A DNA stretch of 64,000 bases from Oscillospiraceae bacterium (GCA_017399765.1 JAFQBH010000024.1:1-64000), one strand, 5' to 3'; positions 30,887 through 39,978 are shown, counted from the first letter of the stretch. Notes: generated by a model not told the origin, from the letters alone. A program made the numbers and translations.

Positions 30887-33800
30887 TTAAGGTTCTTTAT
30901 AACCTATGTAGCAGTTGGAATAATATTTGAGAAGAATTTCGTCCCATTCATAGCCTTTTTTTGCATAAGCAATGGAACCGATGGCGCTCATTCCAACGCC
31001 GTGGCCATAACCGCGCATTGTAAAGACAAACTGGTCCTTTGCAGAATCATATTCCACGTCAAATGCGGTGGAGCGAAGGCTTGAACCGCCGAGAACGGTT
31101 TCGCGAAGCTTTCTTGCGCTGTATTTTGTTCCGCAAATTTTCACCTGGTTTACGTAATCCGTGTCGTCCCAATAACTGTAAATTTCTATCCAGTCTTCAG
31201 GATCTCCCGAAACGGTTATGTTGGTTTTGCTTTCAATTTTGTCTTTAAAGCTGGAAGAAGAAATTTTATAGGTTTTGGAGCTTTTTCCGTCAACAGGAGA
31301 GGAAACGGAAAGAAGGTTTCTGTTCGGATAACCCCAAACCCATTCCGCATCGGCGGTTTCTCCGCAGCTTTCGGAAAAATATGTTGCAAGAATAAAATCG
31401 TCGCTTCTGTCATCAAGAACCGCATAGCCTATTACTTCCGCAACGCATTTTTCAATCTGGCTGTCAAGCTTTTTGGTGCTTGTGCCGGCGCTGATTTTTC
31501 CGCCGTTATTCATAAGATAAGTATAAGATGCAACGGCCTGGGCTTTAACGTGTTCGTCCGGCTGACCCTGACCTGCTTCATAAGCAACGATCTGGCAAAC
31601 AGCGTCATAAACGCTCATGCTTGTTCCGTTGACTTTGACCTTATCTTTTTTGGACTGTTCGTAATATTTGCTTGTTTTTCCTTTTGTACTGCTCAGGTTT
31701 TCAACCGTAGCTGCACTTTCGCTTTCGGAAGCACTTTCGTTTTCAGAAGGACTTTCCGGAGGAATAGAACTTTCGGGAACGCTGGAAGGCGGTACACTTT
31801 CCGGAACGCTGGAAGGCGGAACACTTTCCGGAGCACTGGAAGGATCGGAACTTTCCGGAGCGGAAGATGTCTGGGCAGGATTTACGGTTACTTTAAATAC
31901 CGCAGAATAATTCTGGTACGTTACTTTTATGTTCTGCGTTCCGACTGTATTGAGAACCGTAACATTCGTAGTAAATCCGATTGAAATATCTTCGGTGGTG
32001 TTGTCGGATTTTTTCACTCTTATAACAAGACCAGAAGTATCAAGGCTTTCGCCAACGGTATAAACCGTTTTGTCCGGGCCGCTTACAATTTCAATTCCGG
32101 TTACGGTGGCTTCAACCGCTTTTACTTCAACAGTTGTTTTTGCTGTAAGTTCATTATAGCTTACGGTAAAAGTTGCGTTTCCTGCTTTGCTTGTATCACC
32201 GGAAACAGTAAACCCACTGGTAATATCCTCTGTGGTACCGTCGTTCTTATAAACTCTTACAACAAAATCAGAAGCTTTCGGCACATCGCCCACGTTGTAA
32301 AAATCAGGCGCACCGATAATTTCAATTGAGTTCGCAATTGCTTCGGCGTTTTCGTCTTCTACAACAATTATATAGCTGAAAGTGAATCCGGCATATTCAA
32401 TAATGATCTCATATTCTCCGGCTTCATCAAAAGGACCTTCCGGATAAACGGTAAATCCTTCGGAAATTTCTTCGTATTCTCCTTCGGTTTTATAAACCGC
32501 AAGAATGGTCCCGGATGTATCAATGCTTTCTCCGACTTTATAAACGCGTTTGTCGGGGTAACTGATTATATCGACTTCTTCAACGCCCTCAACTCCGCCG
32601 ATTTCTTCAGCTTCACCGAAAGATGCGTCAGATTCGGACTGCTGCGCTTCGGAAATTGCCTGGTACCATTTGTCCGGCATAAGCGGATTGGAGTTGTAGT
32701 AAGCTTTGCTTGTATCAAGAGCGCTGATGTCTTCGCCCTCTCTTACCTGTCTTGCAATAATTACTACACGCGCATCGGTAAAGTCATAACTGCAGGTGGA
32801 AAGGGTAAGGAAATGGTCGCTTGTGTTATATTCGACACCGGTTACTATCATTGTGCGCTTTGCAACCTGGTTAAGGAATTCTTTTGTTTCCGTTTCGTCG
32901 CCGTTTATAAAGTTGTTATAATCCCATACCGGGCCGTCTTTTTCATAAGCATTGGTAAGAATTACGCCGACAACAAGCCAGTCAAAATCGCCGTAAAGGG
33001 TGTCAAAATGAACAACCGGGTGTTCTTTATAAAAACTGAGCTTTCTGTATTTAAGAAGGTCGCTGAACATCTGTCCGTCATTGTAAACGTTGTGACCGTA
33101 AACAATAATATTCGTGCTCTGTTCTTCCGGTTTCGTTTCACAGCGGTAATCAATAAACGGTGTTCCGTACATGGAATAATTTCCGTAAAAATCCTTGCGG
33201 AGATAATACTGTCCGCGCTGTCCTTTTTCATTGGCAACGGGTGTCTGTACAACCGGGAAATCAACATTTGTGTCATCAAGTTTGATGTAACCCGCTGTAT
33301 CCGGATTTTCTTTGAAAAGACCGTAAAGTTTGGCGTTGTAACCCCATTCTCTTACTTCTTCTTCATCATATACCTGGTTCTGAACAAGGTTCTGAAGATT
33401 TGCCGCAAGGTCGCGGTGTTTAACACTGTCAAAAAGCTTTGTGCTGAGATATCCCATTGAACCGAGGAAAACAAGCACGCAAAGAATGAAAATAGATTTT
33501 CTGATAAGTTCGTTTTTGCTGTCGCCTTTCATCGGAACAAATCTTGCGTACCATTTCTGTTCGCCTTTTGATTCGGAAGTTTTGAATTTTGATTTTCCGG
33601 AAACCGCATTTATCAGAGAAACGGAATTTTCATAAAGTTTCGGATATGCGGAAACAACGTTTCTTGCAAGGTGAACAGCTCTTGCGCCGGCAACAGCGAT
33701 AAGTTCTTCCCTGTTTTCTGCGGTAACGTGTTCAGTCCAGACATTGTCGCCCATGCAAACCGCAATGTTTGCCCCATCGTTATTTTTAAGCGGATCGGTG

Positions 33801-34744
33801 GTAACAGCAATACCGATATTTGAACCGTAAGTTTTGCAGACCTCTCCCGCAAGAACCGCCGCAGTCCATGTGCTGTTTGCGCCGTGGCGTTTAAGAAGCT
33901 TTTCCGGAATATCATATTTTGAAACCCCTTGAGAAGTTCCAAGATAGTTACCGACATATTCTTCAGCAAAAACCGCTCCGGTTATTTCATTTCTCTGAAT
34001 TCCTTCCGCTGCAACCGCAACGTTAAGATCCTTTTTGGAAAGTTCCTGGGCAAATGCCTGGCCGACGTTTTCCGCACCGACCGCATAAACCGCAGAACCC
34101 ATGGCGGAAATCACGTTTTTAAGCGCGGAATTTACTGCCGCGGAAACTTCTTTCTTGTCGGTTCCTTTCCCATAAAACTGAACCACAATTTCTTTTCCGT
34201 CTTCAAAAACTCTTACCGCTGTGCCGGCAGTTTCCGCCGCGGAAACTGCGTCCTCTGCCTCCGCTTTTAAAATTCCTTCGGCGCGCAAAGTTTTAATGGA
34301 ATAAATTCCGCCCACAAAGTCGGCAAGATATTGTGAAACGCGGTAGCAAAGCATGAACTGAAGCGTTTCTTTGTCTCCGGGAAGCATGATTATACATTGA
34401 TTTCCCTGGGAAATCGCACATCCGCTGGGTTTTCCGGTTTTATTGCGGAAAATTTCCGCCCCTTCCGGAAAAACTTCTTCATCTTTAAGAACCGTGGGGA
34501 ATCCGATTGCGGAAGAAACCGCAGAAACGGTCATGTTTCCGTTTTCTTCACCGATTCCTCCTATAATCATAATTACATTATAATCTGAAAGGGATTCCGC
34601 AACGGTCTTGTGAATTGCGGCGCGTTCTGCGTCAATGCGCTTTCCTTTGATATTGGTGATCCCGAGCATTTCAAATTCTTTCTGAACAAGCTGGGCAACG
34701 TTATCCTGTTTTACGTTGCTTAAAAGAATTACCTGTGACTGCAA
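30887..34744 (-). CDS. Multidomain protein: CinA-like, membrane helix, class B sortase, three Ig-like, SpoIID
   Basis: A single 1285-residue frame. Residues 1-165 resemble the CinA N-terminal domain but are degenerate (GGIGEENGN where GGLGPTxDD is usual). Residues 200-365 resemble the CinA amidase domain. One membrane helix (about 414-433) follows. A class B sortase domain spans about 480-670, with H551 in VYGHN, C651 in LSTCSYDF and R659 in DARVVIIAR. Three Big_3-like Ig domains (about 724-955) carry the motif KVGESIDTSG. A proline/serine/glutamate linker spans 957-1015. A SpoIID domain ends the protein (E1056 in AYEAG, then RGYGHGVGMSAIG). The predicted topology is CinA inside, the rest outside. 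The TTG start at 34744 follows AAAGGAG. It is the third gene after cysteine desulfurase and thiI. A role in anchoring and remodelling the wall is inferred. Confidence 0.85.
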   Translation of the reverse strand: MQSQVILLSNVKQDNVAQLVQKEFEMLGITNIKGKRIDAERAAIHKTVAESLSDYNVIMIIGGIGEENGNMTVSAVSSAIGFPTVLKDEEVFPEGAEIFRNKTGKPSGCAISQGNQCIIMLPGDKETLQFMLCYRVSQYLADFVGGIYSIKTLRAEGILKAEAEDAVSAAETAGTAVRVFEDGKEIVVQFYGKGTDKKEVSAAVNSALKNVISAMGSAVYAVGAENVGQAFAQELSKKDLNVAVAAEGIQRNEITGAVFAEEYVGNYLGTSQGVSKYDIPEKLLKRHGANSTWTAAVLAGEVCKTYGSNIGIAVTTDPLKNNDGANIAVCMGDNVWTEHVTAENREELIAVAGARAVHLARNVVSAYPKLYENSVSLINAVSGKSKFKTSESKGEQKWYARFVPMKGDSKNELIRKSIFILCVLVFLGSMGYLSTKLFDSVKHRDLAANLQNLVQNQVYDEEEVREWGYNAKLYGLFKENPDTAGYIKLDDTNVDFPVVQTPVANEKGQRGQYYLRKDFYGNYSMYGTPFIDYRCETKPEEQSTNIIVYGHNVYNDGQMFSDLLKYRKLSFYKEHPVVHFDTLYGDFDWLVVGVILTNAYEKDGPVWDYNNFINGDETETKEFLNQVAKRTMIVTGVEYNTSDHFLTLSTCSYDFTDARVVIIARQVREGEDISALDTSKAYYNSNPLMPDKWYQAISEAQQSESDASFGEAEEIGGVEGVEEVDIISYPDKRVYKVGESIDTSGTILAVYKTEGEYEEISEGFTVYPEGPFDEAGEYEIIIEYAGFTFSYIIVVEDENAEAIANSIEIIGAPDFYNVGDVPKASDFVVRVYKNDGTTEDITSGFTVSGDTSKAGNATFTVSYNELTAKTTVEVKAVEATVTGIEIVSGPDKTVYTVGESLDTSGLVIRVKKSDNTTEDISIGFTTNVTVLNTVGTQNIKVTYQNYSAVFKVTVNPAQTSSAPESSDPSSAPESVPPSSVPESVPPSSVPESSIPPESPSENESASESESAATVENLSSTKGKTSKYYEQSKKDKVKVNGTSMSVYDAVCQIVAYEAGQGQPDEHVKAQAVASYTYLMNNGGKISAGTSTKKLDSQIEKCVAEVIGYAVLDDRSDDFILATYFSESCGETADAEWVWGYPNRNLLSVSSPVDGKSSKTYKISSSSFKDKIESKTNITVSGDPEDWIEIYSYWDDTDYVNQVKICGTKYSARKLRETVLGGSSLRSTAFDVEYDSAKDQFVFTMRGYGHGVGMSAIGSIAYAKKGYEWDEILLKYYSNCYIGYKEP

Positions 34745-34787
34745 GAAACCACTCCTTTCAAAAGTTTTTTGTTAATCATATAAAATC

Positions 34788-35966
34788 TCATTTCTTCGGA
34801 AAAAGTCTTAAGCGCTGGTGTTTAATCTCGCATCTTGCAACAAGCTCCTCAATATCAAGAGCCTTTTCCGCTTCCTCGATCATTTCAAGGGTGGGGCGGG
34901 TTTTCGGATGTTTGGGTGTAAACACGGTGCAGCAATCCTCGTAAGGAAGGATAGATGTTTCAAAAGTTCCGATCTTTTCGGAAATTTCAACGATCTCCTG
35001 TTTATCCATACCGATAAGCGGGCGGAAAACCGGAAGAGTTGAAACCGCATCAGTGCAGCCGATTGCAGGCATGGTCTGGCTTGCAACCTGGGCAAGGCTT
35101 TCGCCGGTGATAATTGCGCCGCATTCTTCTTTTTCAGCAAGACGGAGCGCAACCCTCATCATAAAACGGCGCATGATAACGGTAAAAAGTTCTTCGGGAC
35201 ATTTATTTTTGATTTCTTCCTGGATTTCGGTGAATCCGGCGGAGAAAAGATCAACTATTCCGCAATAGTCACAAAGTTTCTGCGCAAGGGACTGAACTTT
35301 GAGCCATGCTCTTTCGCCGGTATATGGCGGCGACTGGAAATGGAGAGCGCAGATTTCAACTCCGCGCTTCGCAAGCATATAACCCGCAACCGGGCTGTCG
35401 ATTCCGCCGGAGAGAAGAAGAAGTCCTCTTCCGCTGGTTCCGATGGGCATTCCGCCCGCTCCGGGAAGCTGTTTTCCGTGGATGTAAGCATATTTTTCAC
35501 GAATCTCGACCATTACGACGATATCCGGGTTTGTTACGTTAACGCGAAGATGGTGGAATTTGGAAAGAAGCACCGCGCCCATTTCCCTTGCAATTTCCGG
35601 GGACTGCATCGGAAAACTTTTGTCGCTGCGTTTTGCTTCAACTTTGAATGTTTTAAGATAAGGAAGGGTATCCGCAAGATAGACCTTCGCTTTTTCAACA
35701 ATATCTTCCCAGTTTTTTTCAGCAACGCAGGCTCTTGTAAGCGCAACTATTCCGAAAACTTTCTGAAGTCTTTCAACCGCTTCATCAAGGTCGATATCCT
35801 CGTCCTGGGGCTCGATATAAATTGTGGACTGGGCTTTCCAGCATTTGAATTTCCCAAGGTCTTCAAGACGGCGCTTGCAGTTTTTAACAAGTCTGTCCTC
35901 AAAACCGGAGCGGTTAAGCCCTTTAAGGGCAATTTCACCGCATTTTATAAGTATGATTTCTTTCAT
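34788..35966 (-). CDS. thiI: tRNA 4-thiouridine synthase ThiI
   Basis: ThiI has 392 residues, adenylates U8 of tRNA and transfers sulfur to form 4-thiouridine; in many bacteria it also serves thiamine thiazole synthesis. The N-terminal ferredoxin-like and THUMP domains are followed by the PP-loop LLLLSGGIDSPVAG (about residues 182-195). A catalytic cysteine pair is in YEDCCTVFTP. The C-terminal rhodanese domain found in E. coli is absent, as is usual in Firmicutes, so sulfur probably comes from the adjacent cysteine desulfurase (12 bases upstream). ATG at 35966 follows GAGGTTC. It is the middle gene of three. Confidence 0.95.
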   Translation of the reverse strand: MKEIILIKCGEIALKGLNRSGFEDRLVKNCKRRLEDLGKFKCWKAQSTIYIEPQDEDIDLDEAVERLQKVFGIVALTRACVAEKNWEDIVEKAKVYLADTLPYLKTFKVEAKRSDKSFPMQSPEIAREMGAVLLSKFHHLRVNVTNPDIVVMVEIREKYAYIHGKQLPGAGGMPIGTSGRGLLLLSGGIDSPVAGYMLAKRGVEICALHFQSPPYTGERAWLKVQSLAQKLCDYCGIVDLFSAGFTEIQEEIKNKCPEELFTVIMRRFMMRVALRLAEKEECGAIITGESLAQVASQTMPAIGCTDAVSTLPVFRPLIGMDKQEIVEISEKIGTFETSILPYEDCCTVFTPKHPKTRPTLEMIEEAEKALDIEELVARCEIKHQRLRLFPKK

Positions 35967-35978
35967 TTATGAACCTCT

Positions 35979-37112
35979 TTATCTGCAAAGTGTGCTCATC
36001 GCGCCCTTAAGGGCATCAACAAGTTCATCAATGTCTTCTTTTTCGGTGTCGCGTCCGAAGCTGATTCGAATTGCGCTGTCTATCCTTGCATTATCATAAC
36101 CCATCGCCGCAAGAACGTGGCTTTTTGCGCCAAGGGCGCATGCGGAACCGCTTGAAACGTAGATTCCTCTGTTTTCAAGGAAATGGAGCATGATTTCGCT
36201 CCGGATGCCCGGAACGGAAATGTTCACGATGTTCGGAATCGCCCCTTCCTTTGAATTAAGGAAGATACCTTCGATTCCGGCAATAGATTCCTTGAAATAC
36301 TTTTCAAGTCTTTCCATTCTTTCCTTTCGCGGAACAGCGGAAACTGTTTCCATAAAAACTGCTTTTCCGAAAGCAGCAATAAGGGGCATTGCCTGGGTTC
36401 CCGGGCGAAGCTGTTTTTCCTGTTCACCGCCGAAATGCTGGGGCAAAACTCTTGTGCCTTTTTTTATCCAAAGAGCGCCTATCCCTTTCGGACCGCCGAT
36501 TTTATGGGCGGTCACCGTTACAAGGTCAACGCCGGATTTTTCCGCTTTGAACGGAACCTTGCAAAAACCCTGGACTGCGTCGGTATGGAAAACGACTTCG
36601 GGATTTTTGCGTTTTGCTGCGGCGCAGATTTCCTTTATCGGGTTTATGGCGCCGATTTCATTGTTGACGAGCATTACCGAAACGAGAACGGTTTTTTCAT
36701 CCACCGCTTCGAAAACCGAAGCAGGGGTTATTATTCCTTTTTCGTCCGGCATTACCCAAGTCACGGTAAAACCCATGGTTTCAAGCTGTTTTGCGCTTTT
36801 TATAACCGAATCGTGCTCATAGGCGGAAACAACGATTTTGTTGCCCTTTCTTTTCTTTGCAAGGGCTCCGCCGATAACCGCAAGGTTGTTTGCTTCGGTT
36901 CCGCCGGAAGTGAAATAAAGTCCTTCCGGATTTGCGCCGAGAGCATCGGCAATATCCCGTCTTGCTTCTTCAAGAACTTTTTCGGCTTCAACGCCTTTCA
37001 TATGAAGCGAAGAAGGATTCCCGTAAATTTCCGTCATAACTTTGAAGGCGGCTTCTGCGGCCTGGGAATAAACCCTTGTTGTCGCGCTGTTATCAAGATA
37101 TATCTCTTTCAC
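35979..37112 (-). CDS. Cysteine desulfurase (NifS/IscS family)
   Basis: This PLP enzyme of 377 residues takes sulfur from cysteine as a persulfide. It has LDNSATTRVY, the PLP lysine in TAHKIGGPKG (about K204), and the persulfide cysteine in SSGSACALGAKSH (about C325) on a short loop. The group resembles the dedicated NifS-like partners of ThiI rather than general IscS; the neighbouring thiI gene supports that. The GTG start at 37112 (VKEIYLDNSA) follows GGAGGCGG; the reading from 37133 would cross that site. It is the first gene of the operon with ThiI and the CinA-sortase-SpoIID protein. Confidence 0.93.
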   Translation of the reverse strand: MKEIYLDNSATTRVYSQAAEAAFKVMTEIYGNPSSLHMKGVEAEKVLEEARRDIADALGANPEGLYFTSGGTEANNLAVIGGALAKKRKGNKIVVSAYEHDSVIKSAKQLETMGFTVTWVMPDEKGIITPASVFEAVDEKTVLVSVMLVNNEIGAINPIKEICAAAKRKNPEVVFHTDAVQGFCKVPFKAEKSGVDLVTVTAHKIGGPKGIGALWIKKGTRVLPQHFGGEQEKQLRPGTQAMPLIAAFGKAVFMETVSAVPRKERMERLEKYFKESIAGIEGIFLNSKEGAIPNIVNISVPGIRSEIMLHFLENRGIYVSSGSACALGAKSHVLAAMGYDNARIDSAIRISFGRDTEKEDIDELVDALKGAMSTLCR

Positions 37113-37154
37113 AAATCCGCCTCCGATGAACATAATTCTCCATTATTCAGAGTT

Positions 37155-37183
37155 ATTATACACTAAAATATATTAGTTTTCAA
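37155..37183 (-). promoter_or_regulatory. Promoter of cysteine desulfurase-thiI operon
   Basis: On the minus strand TTGAAA (37178-37183), 17 bp and TATAAT (37155-37160) precede the gene by about 40 bases. Confidence 0.75.
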
Positions 37184-37254
37184 CATTTCAACATTATTTT
37201 TAATACTTTATTTATAATTAAATAGTGACTTTTTTACGCCGATTTGCTGCACAA

Positions 37255-37290
37255 AACAAAAATTGGCAGGAATTTCTTCCTGCCAAACGA
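37255..37290 (-). terminator. Terminator after YczE-like gene
   Basis: The stem TTGGCAGGAA / TTCCTGCCAA is followed by TTTTTG on the minus strand. Confidence 0.88.
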
Positions 37291-37977
37291 TTATTCTTTG
37301 TTCGTAAATATAACTTTTGCCGTTGTGAGAATATCTTCGTGATTAACATTTCTGGGCTCGAATTTACAGAACTTAAAAGTCCAATCCATCACCATTCCAA
37401 GTCCGAAAACGGAAAGCACCGTTCCGATCCCGATTGTTGCACCCATTGCCCAGGAAATCGCAAGAACGACCGCGCTTATGATATTGTTGACCGTTCCTAT
37501 GGAAATTTTCTTGCAGCGCTTTCCGATCGCTACCGTAAAAGCGTCGCGCGGTCCGCAGCTGAGCCCGGTTATCATATACATATACTGTCCGTAGCTGAGG
37601 ATAAAAAGGCTTATGATGAAAACGATTATTTTTATAAAAAGCGATTCCATTTCCGGAACCGGATCGAGCCAGCTGAAAAAATCACAGCCAAGACCGACGC
37701 AAACCGCATCGATAAGGGTTCCCATTCCGATAGGTTCCTTTAAAAGAAGATCGATAACAACAATCGAAAGCCCGATAGTTATACTTGCGGTTCCGTAAGT
37801 TATGGGGAAAACTATTGAAAAACCCTGATTAAGGGCATTCCAGGAAGGAAAACCGATATCTGCTTCAATCTGAAGATATATTCCGAACCCGATAAAAAAC
37901 ATTGTAAAAGCCGACCAGACCATTTTTACAAGGCGGTTATATCTTGGCGGAAGATTTTTCCAAAGTTTTTCGAACAC
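37291..37977 (-). CDS. YczE/YyaS/YitT family membrane protein
   Basis: This 228-residue protein has five to six hydrophobic helices. The signature GLSCGPRDAFTVAIGKR between helices matches the YczE/YyaS/YitT group of uncharacterised membrane proteins. The function is unknown. The GTG start at 37977 (VFEKLWKNLPP) follows AGAGGT by 8 bases; the upstream reading from 38004 is less likely. It is divergent from an XRE-membrane regulator at 38153 with only 175 bases between them, so that regulator may control it. It ends at its own terminator. Confidence 0.8.
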   Translation of the reverse strand: MFEKLWKNLPPRYNRLVKMVWSAFTMFFIGFGIYLQIEADIGFPSWNALNQGFSIVFPITYGTASITIGLSIVVIDLLLKEPIGMGTLIDAVCVGLGCDFFSWLDPVPEMESLFIKIIVFIISLFILSYGQYMYMITGLSCGPRDAFTVAIGKRCKKISIGTVNNIISAVVLAISWAMGATIGIGTVLSVFGLGMVMDWTFKFCKFEPRNVNHEDILTTAKVIFTNKE

Positions 37978-38062
37978 GTTTATTACCTCTTTTTTAAAAA
38001 ACAATAGAAAAATAATACCACTTTTGCCCCACTATGTAAAGTTTTTTATTATTTCAATCTTC

Positions 38063-38109
38063 GCAACGCAAAGTTGCGCTTCGGTTGCGCGATAATTGAT
38101 GGCGCAACC
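38063..38109. promoter_or_regulatory. Two inverted repeats, possible operator
   Basis: GCAAC-N5-GTTGC (38063-38077) and GGTTGCGC-N11-GCGCAACC (38083-38109) lie between the divergent YczE-like and XRE genes. They end 13 bases before the extended -10 TGCTATAAT (38120-38128) of the XRE gene. The position fits an operator for autoregulation; direct evidence is lacking. Confidence 0.45.
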
Positions 38110-38152
38110 GCACAAAAAATGCTATAATATCCGCATGAAAGGAGAGATTTTT

Positions 38153-38527
38153 ATGAGCGTTGTCAGTTCAAGATTATTCATTTTCTTCGGCCTTGGGCTT
38201 TTGCTTTCCCTTGCCGTCGTCGCTGCCATTATAATTATTGTTGTTTATTACGCAAACAAAAGAAAACCTTTGGAACAAGGTTATGTTCCGCAGGAACCCG
38301 TTTCTCCCCGTCAGGAGGAAATCCGCAAAACTCTTGGAGAAACCCTTAAGGAGCTCCGGACCGAAAGGAACATGACCCAGGAATTTGTTGCGGAAAGCCT
38401 TGGGATTTCGCGCCAGGCGGTTTCAAAATGGGAAAACGGAACTTCCGAACCAAGCACAACAAACCTTATCGCCATCGGAAAGCTTTATGAAATTCCCCCG
38501 GAAGAACTTCTTAAAAAACTCGTTTAA
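38153..38527 (+). CDS. Membrane-anchored XRE-family regulator
   Basis: This 124-residue protein has one N-terminal membrane helix (about residues 7-32). A short linker follows, then a helix-turn-helix of the XRE type at the C-terminus: ETLKELRTERNMTQEFVAES, then GISRQAVSKWENGTSEP. The order, membrane segment before the DNA-binding domain, is the reverse of the regulator at 43761. ATG at 38153 has GGAGAG upstream. An extended -10 promoter and two inverted repeats lie upstream. It is followed by a strong terminator, so it is monocistronic. Confidence 0.82.
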   Translation: MSVVSSRLFIFFGLGLLLSLAVVAAIIIIVVYYANKRKPLEQGYVPQEPVSPRQEEIRKTLGETLKELRTERNMTQEFVAESLGISRQAVSKWENGTSEPSTTNLIAIGKLYEIPPEELLKKLV

Positions 38528-38557
38528 AAAAGCGGAACGTTCTGTTCCGCTTTTTTT
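38525..38557 (+). terminator. Terminator after membrane-anchored XRE gene
   Basis: The stem AAAGCGGAAC / GTTCCGCTTT with a 5-base loop is followed by T runs. Confidence 0.92.
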
Positions 38558-38636
38558 GTGATATAAACACAAAAAATAAGACTTCAAAAAACAAAAAATT
38601 TTATAAAACTCCACACCTAAAATTATAAAAAACATC

Positions 38637-38665
38637 TTGCGGAAAAGAATATAATTATGTATAAT
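38637..38665 (+). promoter_or_regulatory. Promoter of CofE-like gene
   Basis: TTGCGG (38637-38642), 17 bp and TATAAT (38660-38665) start a leader of about 95 bases. The leader contains two inverted repeats, CTTTTTCG/CGAAAAAG (about 38683-38709) and GACTTTTTT/AAAAAAGTC (about 38714-38741). These could affect expression. Confidence 0.65.
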
Positions 38666-38767
38666 ATTCTGTTGTAGATATTGCTTTTTCGCCTTGAAAA
38701 AGGACGAAAAAGGGACTTTTTTACAATAGTTAAAAAAAGTCTTTATATAGAAAGGATCTGTAATTTT

Positions 38768-39961
38768 ATGGCAAACACCAGAAAAGTTGGTACCGTATCC
38801 CGCGGCATTCGCTGCCCCATTTTCCGTCAGGGAGATAACCTTGGCGAAATGGTAACCGCAAGCGTTCTTGAAGCAGCAGAATCCGAAGGTTTTGAAATCC
38901 GTGACCGCGACGTTATCGCAATCACCGAATCCGTTGTTGCAAGAGCACAGGGCAACTATGCAACCGTTGACGACATTGCCGCCGACGTTAAAGCAAAATT
39001 CGGCGGAGAAACCGTTGGCGTAATCTTCCCGATCCTTTCCAGAAACCGCTTTGCAATCTGCCTTCGCGGAATTGCAAGAGGCTGCAAAAAGGTTGTTCTT
39101 ATGCTTTCCTATCCTTCCGACGAAGTCGGCAACGAACTTGTAAGCCTCGATAAACTCGACGACGCAGGCGTTGACCCTTATACCGATGTTCTTTCTCTTG
39201 AAAAATACCGCGAACTTTTCGGCGAAAACAAACACCCCTTCACCGGCGTTGACTACGTCGATTATTACTGCGGTCTTGTAAAAGAAGAAGGCGCAGAGGT
39301 TGAAATCATCTTTGCAAACCAGCCCAAAGCAATCCTTGATTATACCGATTGCGTTCTCAACTGCGATATCCACACCCGCGCAAGAACCAAACGCCTTCTC
39401 AAAAAAGCAGGCGCAAAAATTGTTCTCGGCCTTGACGATATCCTCACTTCTCCCATCAGCGGCGGTTACAACGAAAAATACGGCCTTCTCGGTTCCAACA
39501 AAGCAACCGAAAGCACCGTAAAACTCTTCCCCCGCGACAGCCAGGATCTTGTTCTCGATATCCAGAAACGTGTTCTTGAAGCCACCGGCAAACACGTTGA
39601 AGTTATGGTATATGGCGACGGCGCATTCAAAGATCCTCAGGGCAAAATCTGGGAACTTGCAGACCCGGTTGTTTCTCCTTTCTATACCGACGGTCTTATC
39701 GGCACCCCCAACGAGCTCAAACTCAAATATCTTGCCGATAACGATTTCAGCAACCTTTCCGGCGAAGAGCTTAAAAATGCAATTTCCGAAAGCATTAAAG
39801 CAAAAGACGCAAACCTTGTCGGCAACATGGCTTCCGAAGGAACCACTCCCCGCCAGCTTACCGACCTTATCGGTTCCCTTTGCGACCTCACTTCCGGTTC
39901 CGGCGACAAAGGTACTCCGGTTATCCTTGTTCAGGGTTATTTCGATAACTACACCATGTAA
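38768..39961 (+). CDS. CofE-like protein (coenzyme F420:L-glutamate ligase family)
   Basis: This 397-residue protein matches the F420 gamma-glutamyl ligase (CofE) domain family. The N-terminus is VGTVSRGIRCPIFRQGDNLG, then DVIAITESVVARAQGNY, FPILSRNRFAICLRGIARG, and the C-terminal MVYGDGAFKDPQGKIWELADP and SGSGDKGTPVIL. True CofE is about 250 residues, and this longer version has an insert in the middle. F420 is not expected in gut Clostridia and no other F420 gene is in the window, so another gamma-glutamyl or amide ligation is likely; this is inference. ATG at 38768 follows GAAAGGATC. It has its own promoter, a structured leader and a terminator. Confidence 0.8.
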   Translation: MANTRKVGTVSRGIRCPIFRQGDNLGEMVTASVLEAAESEGFEIRDRDVIAITESVVARAQGNYATVDDIAADVKAKFGGETVGVIFPILSRNRFAICLRGIARGCKKVVLMLSYPSDEVGNELVSLDKLDDAGVDPYTDVLSLEKYRELFGENKHPFTGVDYVDYYCGLVKEEGAEVEIIFANQPKAILDYTDCVLNCDIHTRARTKRLLKKAGAKIVLGLDDILTSPISGGYNEKYGLLGSNKATESTVKLFPRDSQDLVLDIQKRVLEATGKHVEVMVYGDGAFKDPQGKIWELADPVVSPFYTDGLIGTPNELKLKYLADNDFSNLSGEELKNAISESIKAKDANLVGNMASEGTTPRQLTDLIGSLCDLTSGSGDKGTPVILVQGYFDNYTM

Positions 39962-39978
39962 TTTGAAAAATTGTATAA

